In this document: one piece after another, positions 17,749 through 25,784 of the stretch
How positions within the stretch are numbered: position 1 is the first letter of the stretch
Layout: every line of letters starts with the position of its first letter
Source of the DNA: CAWGCA01 sp963820955
Lineage (GTDB): Bacteria; Pseudomonadota; Gammaproteobacteria; Chromatiales; Chromatiaceae
NCBI GenBank assembly: GCA_963820955.1
Contig: CAWGCA010000023.1
Coordinates: 25,810 to 89,809, forward strand
DNA: 64,000 bases
Direction of reading: 5' to 3'
Translations under genes and position numbers: made by a program
The notes under the pieces: model-generated
Told to the model about the DNA's origin: nothing
Seen by the model: only the letters and a program-made list of their open reading frames with translations
The model's database searches: none

Positions 17749-19107
17749 ATGCGGATATCCATCCACGCCCGGCTCCTGCTGGTCGCCAGTCTGGTGCTGG
17801 TCGCTTTTTTAGGACTCGGTGCCCTGGCCCTGGACAGCGCCTTCCGGGAGAGTGTGGAAGGGGGTACACGCGAACGGCTCCAGGGGTACATCTATGCCCT
17901 CCTTGGGGCTGCCGAGGAGGATGCTCAGGGGCGTATGCGGTTTCCGGATGAACTGCCTGATCCGCGTTTTTCCAATCCCGATTCCGGACTCTATGCCCAG
18001 GTAAACGGGGAGGACGGCAACTATCTATGGTCCTCCGCGTCCCTGGTTGGCCGCCAGATGGCATTCCTGCAGCCAAAGGATCCGGGCAGCCCCGGTTTCA
18101 ACCGCCAGGTGCTGGACGGCGAGGAGTTGTATATCCTGAATTTCGGGGTGCTCTGGGAAGATGATGAGGGCCGGGAATTGCGCTACACCCTGGCGGTAGC
18201 CGAGGGTACCGCGGGCATGATGTCCCAGGTAGAGGGTTTTCGGGCCAGGCTTCTCTATTGGCTGGGTGGGGTCGCCGTGCTGTTGTTGATTGCCCAGGGT
18301 GTAGTTCTGGGCTGGGGGTTGCGACCGCTGCGGCGGGTGGCGGTAGATCTTCACCGCGTCGAAGCCGGCGAAATCAGTGCCCTTGGGGGTCGCTATCCTG
18401 AGGAGTTGCAGGGATTGGTTGGCAATCTCAATGCCCTGATCCGCAGTGGTCGGGCCAGTCGCGATCGTTATCGCAACAGCCTGGGCGATCTGGCCCATAG
18501 TCTGAAAACCCCTCTGACCCTGTTGCAGGGGACCATGGAGACGGAAGATTGTGACCAGTTACGGCAGACCGTTCGGCAACAGGTGCCGCGTATGGACGAG
18601 ATCGTGCGCTACCAGCTCAGGCGGGCCGCGACATCGGGTGCCGCGGAGCCGGGGATGTCAGTACCTGTGCTGCCGGTAGTCCGGCGGCTGATGGCAACTC
18701 TGGGAAAGGTCTATCGGGACAAGGGGATCGAATGTCAGCTCTCCGTAGGCGAATCGGTTCGCTTTTTCGGGGACGAAGGGGATTTGATGGAATTTCTCGG
18801 AAACCTGATGGAAAACGGCTTCAAGTACGGAAAACGCAGGGTTCGGGTCAAGGCTTACTCAGAACAGCCGGAGAAAGGGGGGCAGCCGTCGCTTGCGATA
18901 GATATTGAAGACGACGGACCCGGGATTCCAGACCAGATGCGCGACGAAGTATTGAATCGGGGGGCCCGGATCGACCAGCAGATCCCGGGCCAGGGAATCG
19001 GCTTGAGTGTGGCAAGTGAAATCGTAGGGATTTACCGGGGAAAATTGAAGATCGGAGAGAGCGATATGGGGGGGGCGGCAATCCATCTCCGGTTCCCTTC
19101 AGGGTAG
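17749..19107 (+). CDS. PhoQ-like sensor histidine kinase
   Basis: 452-residue membrane sensor kinase. TM1 is at residues 7-28 and TM2 at about 167-188, enclosing a periplasmic sensor of some 135 residues rich in Asp/Glu. A HAMP-like linker follows, then the H-box LGDLAHSLKTPL (phospho-His near 250), N-box NLMENGFKYG, G1 DDGPGIPD and G2 GQGIGLSVA. LAHSLKTPL is the form typical of PhoQ. An in-frame TAG at 17731 excludes upstream starts, so ATG 17749 is the first possible one. The 98-base gap from the regulator gene has no obvious terminator. Confidence 0.87.
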   Translation: MRISIHARLLLVASLVLVAFLGLGALALDSAFRESVEGGTRERLQGYIYALLGAAEEDAQGRMRFPDELPDPRFSNPDSGLYAQVNGEDGNYLWSSASLVGRQMAFLQPKDPGSPGFNRQVLDGEELYILNFGVLWEDDEGRELRYTLAVAEGTAGMMSQVEGFRARLLYWLGGVAVLLLIAQGVVLGWGLRPLRRVAVDLHRVEAGEISALGGRYPEELQGLVGNLNALIRSGRASRDRYRNSLGDLAHSLKTPLTLLQGTMETEDCDQLRQTVRQQVPRMDEIVRYQLRRAATSGAAEPGMSVPVLPVVRRLMATLGKVYRDKGIECQLSVGESVRFFGDEGDLMEFLGNLMENGFKYGKRRVRVKAYSEQPEKGGQPSLAIDIEDDGPGIPDQMRDEVLNRGARIDQQIPGQGIGLSVASEIVGIYRGKLKIGESDMGGAAIHLRFPSG

Positions 19108-19153
19108 ACAATTTTCCAGTCGGCGTCATCTCATGCTAAAGAAACGAGTTTCC

Positions 19154-19180
19154 TAAAGTCCTGAAATCCCCGGCCGCTAC
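19154..19180 (+). promoter_or_regulatory. Sigma-28 (FliA)-type promoter upstream of mshI
   Basis: TAAAGTCC at 19154-19161, exactly 11 bases, then GCCGCTAC at 19173-19180. The FliA consensus is TAAAGTTT-N11-GCCGATAA, so 12 of 16 positions match with ideal spacing. It lies in the 203-base non-coding leader before mshI, about 130 bases from the start codon. Confidence 0.55.
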
Positions 19181-19310
19181 GTCCGGTTGAAGGGCTGGAA
19201 TCCGGAAGGTTCCTCATCCGGGTGGCCCTGAGAGCCTGTCGCGCCTGGCAGACTGAATCTACCTTGAGCAGTCTCGTGCGGCGGTTGCTCCGGCGGAGAA
19301 GAGCGGATAC

Positions 19311-20240
19311 ATGTCGTGGCTGAGAGCGAGATCCGGTGGTGGCCTCAAGGTTGGTTTGGGTCTCCATGCCGAAGGGCTGTCCATCGCCCGGGTGGAAAGG
19401 TCGGGGGAAAAACCACCTCGGCTGCTTCACTGCGCTTTTTACCCCGCCGCGGGTGAGCAGGCACAAACAGCGGAGTTGGCCAGACTGAACCGGGAGTTGA
19501 AGCTTATCGGGACACCGGTGGTGGTGGTCCTGGAACCTGGTGCCTACACGTTGCTGCAGGTCGAGGCGCCCAATGTGGAAGCGGAAGAGCAGTGCGAGGC
19601 CGTCCGTTGGCGAATCAAGGACTTGGTCGAATTCCCGGTAGAGGATGCTATTCTGGAAATCTTCCCGATGCCCCACAGTCAACGGGCCGGTGCACCCAAG
19701 TTGATCTCCGTGGTGGCGGCGCCCAAGACCATGCTGCAACGGGTGGTGACGCAATTGGAATCCTCCGGTCTGTTGCTTGCTGGCATCGATATCACGGAGT
19801 TGGCCCTGCGTAATCTGTTGTTCTGCTGCAGTCAGGGGGAGACGCTCCAGGCACTGCTCTATCTCGCCCCCCGGTTTGGCATGATCGAGATCGTGCGCGG
19901 CTCCACCCTCTATCTGAATCGAAAAATAGACATCAACGGACAGGATCTCCAGCAGCAGGGAGGGTTCGGCTTGAATGACACGATGGATGCCCTGGTGCTG
20001 GAGCTGCAGCGCTCCCTGGATTATCAGGAGTCCCAGTTCGGACAAGGACCTGTCGCCAGTGTTTTTATTAACGGCTGGAGCGTGCCGACTGAACAGCTGA
20101 TCGATTTCGCCGGCGAAAACCTGTCCGCGTCGGTGGGTGCCTTGAGGATTGCTGACCGGATGGCGGGCCTGGAAACTATCCCCAAGGAGCAGGTTGATCG
20201 CTGCCTGCCCGCCATAGGCGCGGCACTGAGGGAGGATTGA
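19311..20240 (+). CDS. mshI: MSHA biogenesis protein MshI (PilM-like)
   Basis: 309-residue PilM/MshI-type protein with an actin-like fold, the cytoplasmic part of the inner-membrane alignment complex of MSHA/type IV pili. It opens with a short basic stretch, then GLHAEGLSIARVERS, the phosphate-binding strand region of this fold. EQCEAVRWRIKDLVEFPVED is the conserved segment shared with PilM. It is the first gene of a nine-gene operon and overlaps the next gene by one base (TGATG). Confidence 0.88.
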   Translation: MSWLRARSGGGLKVGLGLHAEGLSIARVERSGEKPPRLLHCAFYPAAGEQAQTAELARLNRELKLIGTPVVVVLEPGAYTLLQVEAPNVEAEEQCEAVRWRIKDLVEFPVEDAILEIFPMPHSQRAGAPKLISVVAAPKTMLQRVVTQLESSGLLLAGIDITELALRNLLFCCSQGETLQALLYLAPRFGMIEIVRGSTLYLNRKIDINGQDLQQQGGFGLNDTMDALVLELQRSLDYQESQFGQGPVASVFINGWSVPTEQLIDFAGENLSASVGALRIADRMAGLETIPKEQVDRCLPAIGAALRED

Positions 20241-20842
20241 TGGATCAGCAGATCAACCTGTATCAGGCCTGCTTCCAAAAACAGTATCTGGCGTTCTCGT
20301 TAAGCACGTCAGCCCTGATTCTGACCCTGATTTTGTTCTCCATGGCCGGATCCTATGGATACGGCCACTGGCAGCGGTTGCAGCTGGCCGGGGATCTGGA
20401 GACCCTGCAGCAGCAAAAGTCCTTCCTGGAGCAACGATTGGCGGCACTACAGAAGCAGATGCCGACGCCGGTCGTCAGTCAACTGCTCGAACAGAAGCTG
20501 CAACAGCTGCTGGAAAACTACAGCAACGGCCAGGGGTTGTTGCAGCGGGTAAGATCGCTGATCGGAGGCAATCGGTATGGATTCTCCGCCTATCTGGAGG
20601 GTCTGGCCCGGCAGGTTGAAGCGGGGGTGTGGCTGACGGACATCGAGATCGCCGGGGCAGGCAGTTTTCTTTCCCTGCAGGGCAGTGTCACCCAGCCGGA
20701 ACTGGTGCCGCAACTGCTGCAGAAACTGAGTCAGGAAGAGATTTTCCGGGGAAAGGCCTTCGAAGTGATGGATCTGAGCCGCCCCGATGCGAACAAGGGA
20801 CAGGTCGATTTCGCCCTGTTGACCACGGAGACGGAGCGATGA
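20240..20842 (+). CDS. PilN-like MSHA biogenesis protein
   Basis: 200-residue bitopic inner-membrane protein, the PilN counterpart of the MSHA system (called MshI2 in some genomes). A short cytoplasmic N terminus (MDQQINLYQ) would bind the PilM-like MshI. A TM helix occupies residues 17-40, followed by a coiled coil (LETLQQQKSFLEQRL) and a periplasmic ferredoxin-like domain. GGAGG sits 4 bases before the ATG. It overlaps the next gene by ATGA. Confidence 0.85.
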   Translation: MDQQINLYQACFQKQYLAFSLSTSALILTLILFSMAGSYGYGHWQRLQLAGDLETLQQQKSFLEQRLAALQKQMPTPVVSQLLEQKLQQLLENYSNGQGLLQRVRSLIGGNRYGFSAYLEGLARQVEAGVWLTDIEIAGAGSFLSLQGSVTQPELVPQLLQKLSQEEIFRGKAFEVMDLSRPDANKGQVDFALLTTETER

Positions 20843-21522
20843 AGGCTCCGACTAAACTGCTGCTGGAGGGGGTTCGGCGTTTCGACGGCCTGAGCCTGAG
20901 GGAGCGGCTGCTGCTCCTGGCCGCGCCCCTGGTATTGCTCGGGGTGACCTGGCATCAGTGGTTGTGGACACCACTTGCTGTTGAGCAGGATCTGTTGTTG
21001 GAGCGGATAGCCGCAACTACATCGGAGGTCTCCCTGTTGGGTGCTCGAGTGCGGGGGGTAGTTGCCCGATCCCGCAAGGACCCGAACGCCGGTCTGCATC
21101 GGGAGATCGATCAGGTAAAGGGCCGGCTGCGCCAGTTGGAGGATCAGATTCGGCAGGCGGCCGATTCCCTGATCGATCCCGGACAGATGGCACAGTTGCT
21201 GGAGGATCTACTGAGCAGTGACCGGGTATTGCGACTGGTCAGACTGGAGAAGCTTAAGACCGAGCCCCTGTTCGAAGCCGAGGAACCGGCTGACGGAGGT
21301 GAGCCCGCCGCTGTGCCCATGGGAAACATCTATCGTCACGGTTTCGCCATTGAATTCGAGGGAGATTATTTTTCGACCCTGCAGTATCTCCAGGCACTGG
21401 AGAACCTTCCATGGGGGGTTTTCTGGGATGGGGTGGAGTATCGGGTCGAAGAGTACCCACGGGCCAGGGTGCGTTTGCTGCTGCATACATTGAGTCTTCA
21501 GACGGGATGGGTTGGTGTTTAA
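20839..21522 (+). CDS. mshJ: MSHA biogenesis protein MshJ (PilO-like)
   Basis: 227-residue PilO/MshJ-type inner-membrane protein: cytoplasmic segment 1-22, TM near residues 24-43 (LLLLAAPLVLLGVTWHQWLW), a coiled coil (HREIDQVKGRLRQLEDQIR) and a periplasmic domain. It would form a heterodimer with the PilN-like protein. The ATG at 20839 overlapping the previous stop is chosen; the frame is open further upstream but only as a shadow of the preceding gene. Confidence 0.85.
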   Translation: MKAPTKLLLEGVRRFDGLSLRERLLLLAAPLVLLGVTWHQWLWTPLAVEQDLLLERIAATTSEVSLLGARVRGVVARSRKDPNAGLHREIDQVKGRLRQLEDQIRQAADSLIDPGQMAQLLEDLLSSDRVLRLVRLEKLKTEPLFEAEEPADGGEPAAVPMGNIYRHGFAIEFEGDYFSTLQYLQALENLPWGVFWDGVEYRVEEYPRARVRLLLHTLSLQTGWVGV

Positions 21523-21892
21523 ACGATACCTCACAAACCGACCGACCGCAGTTGCAGGGATTCTCGCACTGATGCTGCCTGCAGTCTGTCAGGCCGATCT
21601 GAGAGACCCTACCCGGCCGGCCGGATACCGCGCTGGCGGCCACCCAGGGCAGCCGGAAACCTTACAGAGCACTAGTCTGCATCTATCCGGAATTATATCT
21701 GGACCGGGTGGGAGCAGCGCGGTGATAAACGGCCGCCGGTTGCGGCCCGGAAACATCATTGCCGGTGCCAGAGTACTGGCAATTACACCCAAATCCGTAA
21801 AGATTGAGCGGGATGGAAACAGATTCACCATGCAACTGCTACCGACTTTGGTCAAGACCCCCGTTGCCCATACAACGGGAGGAAAAAAATGA
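21512..21892 (+). CDS. mshK: MSHA biogenesis protein MshK (PilP-like)
   Basis: 126-residue exported protein matching MshK, the PilP-type link between the inner-membrane complex and the secretin. It has a signal peptide to about residue 28 (AVCQA), then the family hallmark LRDPTRPAGY and a small beta domain (SSAVINGRRLRPGNII) that resembles GspC/PilP homology regions. The start overlaps mshJ; TTG at 21512 and GTG at 21515 are equally possible. Confidence 0.82.
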   Translation: MVFKRYLTNRPTAVAGILALMLPAVCQADLRDPTRPAGYRAGGHPGQPETLQSTSLHLSGIISGPGGSSAVINGRRLRPGNIIAGARVLAITPKSVKIERDGNRFTMQLLPTLVKTPVAHTTGGKK

Positions 21893-23652
21893 GCATTCCT
21901 CGGAGAAAACAGCGATATCTGCTGGTCGCTGCAGTGTTATTGCTGTTGGTCGGTTGCGAGACGGCACCACCCAAGGATGGCGGGACCCTCGGCAGCATCC
22001 AGCGCAGTCTTGAGCCGGGTGGAGAAAAACAGACCACCCCGCCGCCGGTGATGCCACCTGCGTCAGTCAGCAGTGCCCTGTTACCGCCGATCGATCTAAG
22101 GCTGCCAGGGATTGACGACAGAGCAAAGGAAACACGCTTCGACGTCAATGTCAGCGACGTGCCGACACCCGAGTTCTTGATGGGCCTGGTTGAAGGGACG
22201 CCATATAACATGGTGGTCCATCCAGCAGTCGAGGGCACCATCTCGCTGAGTTTGAAGAATGTCACCATCCCGGAAGTGATGGAAGTGCTGCGTGATGTCC
22301 ACGGCTATGAATTTCAGCGCTCCCGAAGCGGTTATCAGGTGCTGCCGGTGCGGCTTCGCTCCCGGGTCTTCCAGGTCAACTACTTGAACATGAAACGCTC
22401 TGGCGTCTCCCAGACCCGGGTCAGCTCGGGACAGGTCTCCGACAGCGTAAACGGTCAGGGGAGCGACGGCAATGGCGGGGGGGGGGACAAGACCTCCGGT
22501 GCCCAGATCACGACCAAGACGGATACCGATTTCTGGAGCGATCTGACGTTGGCTCTGAACGCGATCGTTGGTCAGGGTGGCGGTCGGATGGTGGTGGTGA
22601 CGCCTCAGTCAGGGATCGTTGTAGTCAGGGCCATGCCCCAGGAACTGAGAGAGGTGGCGAGCTATCTGCAGACCACCGAAGGGGTGATGCACCGGCAGGT
22701 GATCCTGGAGGCGAAGATTCTAGAAGTGCAGCTGAAGGACGGCTATCAGGCGGGGATAGACTGGGCCGCGGTCATCAACGTCGGCGGGGGGCAGTTCAAT
22801 CTGGGACAGGCGGCAGGCGGCGGCGGTGTGTTTGGCGATCGGGACAGTACCCGGGTGGATATTCCTTCCGGGGGGATCGGCGATCCGTCCACGCCATCAC
22901 CAGTGGATTTCGTTAGTTTTCAGTCGCTCGGCAGCTTCTTCGGCGGCACCTTCAGCAGTGACAATTTCGCAGCGTTTGTCCAGTTGCTGGAACTGCAGGG
23001 CAATGTGCAGGTGCTTTCCAGCCCCCGAGTCGCCACCGTCAACAATCAGAAGGCAGTGATCAAAGTGGGGACCGATGAATTTTTCGTTACCGATGTCTCC
23101 AGTGAAGCCAGCACCGAGAGCAATACGATAGGCAACGACATTGAGCTCACCCCGTTTTTTTCCGGTATTGCCCTCGATGTGACACCCCAGATCGGGGCGA
23201 ATGGCCATGTCACCCTGCACATCCATCCTTCGATCAGTTCGGTGGAGGATCAGGAAAAGGTGATCGATGTGGGAGACCGGCTCACCGGGCCTGTCGTGCT
23301 GCCCCTGGCCAAGAGCACCGTTCGGGAGTCCGACAGTATCGTCTACGCCAGCAGTGGACAACTGGTGGTAATCGGTGGCTTGATGCAGGACAACACCGGG
23401 GAGTCTCTGGCCTCCACCCCGATCCTCGGGGAACTGCCCGGGTTAGGGCAGTTGTTCCGCTACACCCGTCAGGCGGCCCTGAAAAGTGAACTGGTGATCC
23501 TGCTGCGTCCTACCGTGGTGGATTCCCCGGCTGTATGGAACCGGGATCTGGGCGGTGCATCAGAGCGCATGCAACAACTTGACCGGGGATTCCACTATGG
23601 ACCCAAGCCTGAAATATTCGGCAACCTGGGGGAAAAGCCCCTCCCGTTCTAA
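21889..23652 (+). CDS. mshL: MSHA secretin MshL
   Basis: 587-residue outer-membrane secretin lipoprotein through which the MSHA pilus would exit. The signal peptide ends in the lipobox LLVGC (Cys24). The N-terminal secretin/TonB short domain follows (FDVNVSDVPTPEFLMGLVE and the VTIPEVMEVLRDVHGYEF repeat), then a Ser/Gly-rich linker, an N-domain near residue 250, and the C-terminal secretin barrel including VQVLSSPRVATVNNQKA and the distal VIGGLMQ. A GGGAGG site precedes the ATG, which overlaps the mshK stop. Confidence 0.92.
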   Translation: MSIPRRKQRYLLVAAVLLLLVGCETAPPKDGGTLGSIQRSLEPGGEKQTTPPPVMPPASVSSALLPPIDLRLPGIDDRAKETRFDVNVSDVPTPEFLMGLVEGTPYNMVVHPAVEGTISLSLKNVTIPEVMEVLRDVHGYEFQRSRSGYQVLPVRLRSRVFQVNYLNMKRSGVSQTRVSSGQVSDSVNGQGSDGNGGGGDKTSGAQITTKTDTDFWSDLTLALNAIVGQGGGRMVVVTPQSGIVVVRAMPQELREVASYLQTTEGVMHRQVILEAKILEVQLKDGYQAGIDWAAVINVGGGQFNLGQAAGGGGVFGDRDSTRVDIPSGGIGDPSTPSPVDFVSFQSLGSFFGGTFSSDNFAAFVQLLELQGNVQVLSSPRVATVNNQKAVIKVGTDEFFVTDVSSEASTESNTIGNDIELTPFFSGIALDVTPQIGANGHVTLHIHPSISSVEDQEKVIDVGDRLTGPVVLPLAKSTVRESDSIVYASSGQLVVIGGLMQDNTGESLASTPILGELPGLGQLFRYTRQAALKSELVILLRPTVVDSPAVWNRDLGGASERMQQLDRGFHYGPKPEIFGNLGEKPLPF

Positions 23653-23661
23653 CCAGCCAGC

Positions 23662-24579
23662 ATGTATCAGCAACACTTTGGATTGTCTGAATTCCCATTT
23701 GGCCTGAGCCCCGATACCGGCTATTTCTTCCGCTATCCGGATCATCAGGAGGCGCTTAACGTGCTGCTGGTGGCACTGCGCCTGGGGGAGGGATTCATCA
23801 AGGTAACGGGGGAAGTCGGCACCGGCAAGACCCTGATCTGCCGCAAGTTGCTCAATACTTTGTCGGCGGAAGGAATGGTAACCGCTTATCTGCCCAACCC
23901 CTGTCTGCCAGCGACGGCGCTGCGTCATGCGCTGGCGGACGAGTTGGGCATCCAGTTTGCCCGCAACATCGGTCAGCATCGGGTACTCAAACTCATAAAC
24001 GAAAGATTGATTCAACTGCGCTCTGAAGGTCGACGAGTGGTGGTGTTGCTGGACGAGGCACAGGCTCTGCCCGAGGAGAGCCTGGAGGCTATCCGCTTGT
24101 TGACGAATCTGGAGACAGAGAAGAGTAAATTGCTGCAGGTGGTGCTGTTCGGTCAGCCGGAGTTGAATCGACAGCTTGAGCAGCCATCCGTGCGGCAGGT
24201 GAAACAGCGCATCACTTTCAGTTACCACCTCCGACCGATGTCGCGGGAAGGAACCGCCGGTTATCTGCGACATCGACTCAAGGTTGCTGGTTGTCACCAG
24301 GAGGCACTGTTCAGCCCCGGGGCAGTCAATGCGCTGTACCGTGGAAGCCGGGGAATTCCGCGTCTGATCAATATCCTGGCCCATAAATCACTCCTGGCCG
24401 CCTATGGAGAAGGGGTAAAAGGAGTGGTTCGGATGCATGTGAGGCGTGCGATCGCGGATACCGAGGATACCAATGGCAGGCATTTCAGTCTGCGGACATT
24501 CTGGTACGGCTTGGCCGGACTGTCAGCTTCCACCGCGGCCGGCGCTGGGGTCTACATGCTGATCGGCGTCGTCGGATGA
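23662..24579 (+). CDS. mshM: MSHA biogenesis ATPase MshM (ExeA-like)
   Basis: 305-residue AAA ATPase of the ExeA/GspA type. Walker A is GEVGTGKT (near residue 51), Walker B is VVVLLDEAQ (near 127), and the N terminus has the family signature HFGLSEFPFGLSPDT. A C-terminal TM helix lies at about 283-302. In ExeA-like systems the protein helps place or assemble the secretin across peptidoglycan; it has no direct link to pilin polymerisation. It overlaps mshN by ATGA. Confidence 0.88.
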   Translation: MYQQHFGLSEFPFGLSPDTGYFFRYPDHQEALNVLLVALRLGEGFIKVTGEVGTGKTLICRKLLNTLSAEGMVTAYLPNPCLPATALRHALADELGIQFARNIGQHRVLKLINERLIQLRSEGRRVVVLLDEAQALPEESLEAIRLLTNLETEKSKLLQVVLFGQPELNRQLEQPSVRQVKQRITFSYHLRPMSREGTAGYLRHRLKVAGCHQEALFSPGAVNALYRGSRGIPRLINILAHKSLLAAYGEGVKGVVRMHVRRAIADTEDTNGRHFSLRTFWYGLAGLSASTAAGAGVYMLIGVVG

Positions 24580-25784
24580 GTCTGATCAATCAGATGCTGC
24601 AGGACTTGGATGCCCAGGAGGGCAGCGAGAGGCAACCGGTCATCACCGAGGTTGCCACCGCTGTTGTCAAGGGGCGTTCTATGTGGCGGGCGGGTTTGTT
24701 CGGGATGCTGCTGGCCGCCGGGCTCGGAGCCTGGGTGGCCTGGGCCCTGGGACAACCGACAAGCGCCAGTCCAGAAGCGGGGTTGATACCCCTGGCATTG
24801 CCTGAGCTGCCGCTGGCCGGAAAGCGTACGGAAAACAACCGCCCATCCGCTGTTGCCTTACGAGCGGCGCCAACCGATTCCCCGAAGCCCACTGTGCCGG
24901 AGGGAATCCCGGTCAACCCCAAGTCGAAGGCTGCTGATCCAGGCGACCGGTCTGTCGAGGCGGCTGCGGAAGCCACTTTAGAGCCGCTGCGGAATTCCCC
25001 GGAGCCACCGAATATTCGATTGCTGTCAGCGGCTGAAGGAAAGCCCTTGTTATCAGAGGACCCTGCGCGCCCGACTGGAGCGAAGCCCAGTCCCCCACAG
25101 CGGGTCGCGAATGTATCGTCTGTCGCCGGGGAAAAGAAATCGGGTGAGGGCAAACCGGAAAAGCGACAATTCGTAAAAGCCATCACCAAGCCCTACCGCG
25201 TTTTCGGAAAGGAGAACCCGGCGTCCGATTCTTTTCGAAATGCACGCTTCTATATCGGGCAGGGCCGTCTGGCCGACGCCGAGGAGGCCCTTAAGCGTAC
25301 ACTTCGCGCAAAACCCGGAATGGGTCAGGCGCGGGAGATACTGGCTGCCCTTTTGCTGCGTGGTGGTAGGCAATCTGAGGCTGCAACGCTGTTGGATCAG
25401 GGACTGCAACTGGCACCCGGGCAGCCGGTCTTTCTCAGTCTGCGGGCCAGACTGTATCGTGAACAAGGGGACACAGGCCAGGCAATCGCCCTGTTGCAGC
25501 AAGGGTTAAGGGATGACGGCGACAACGGAGATCTGCTTGAGCTTCTAGGTGTTCTTTATCAGGAAGAGGGAAGGTTCAACGAGGCAGCGGCAGTCTATCG
25601 CCGGGTTCTGCAGCAGCGCCCAGGTTCAGCCAATAGCTGGGCAGGGCTGGCAATCTCGCTGGATGCAGCCGGAGAGCAGACGGTTGCACTGCAGGCCTAT
25701 CGCCGTGCACTGGCTAACGATCAACTTCCAAAAGAGGTAGTCGAATATGTACGGCAGCGCGTCAGTTTATTGGAATCCCAGTGA
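24576..25784 (+). CDS. mshN: MSHA biogenesis TPR protein MshN
   Basis: 402-residue protein with conserved N terminus MSLINQMLQDLDAQ, one TM helix at 34-54, a long Pro/Ala/Glu-rich periplasmic linker (60-215) and about four tetratricopeptide repeats from residue 220 to the end. This matches MshN, thought to aid assembly through protein-protein contacts. Its stop overlaps the mshE start. Confidence 0.86.
   Translation: MSLINQMLQDLDAQEGSERQPVITEVATAVVKGRSMWRAGLFGMLLAAGLGAWVAWALGQPTSASPEAGLIPLALPELPLAGKRTENNRPSAVALRAAPTDSPKPTVPEGIPVNPKSKAADPGDRSVEAAAEATLEPLRNSPEPPNIRLLSAAEGKPLLSEDPARPTGAKPSPPQRVANVSSVAGEKKSGEGKPEKRQFVKAITKPYRVFGKENPASDSFRNARFYIGQGRLADAEEALKRTLRAKPGMGQAREILAALLLRGGRQSEAATLLDQGLQLAPGQPVFLSLRARLYREQGDTGQAIALLQQGLRDDGDNGDLLELLGVLYQEEGRFNEAAAVYRRVLQQRPGSANSWAGLAISLDAAGEQTVALQAYRRALANDQLPKEVVEYVRQRVSLLESQ

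Noticed and set aside
19100..19310. Cyclic di-GMP riboswitch in the mshI leader
   Set aside because: The conserved GEMM core elements are not present; the structured-looking part is explained by the sigma-28-type promoter match and GC-rich sequence.
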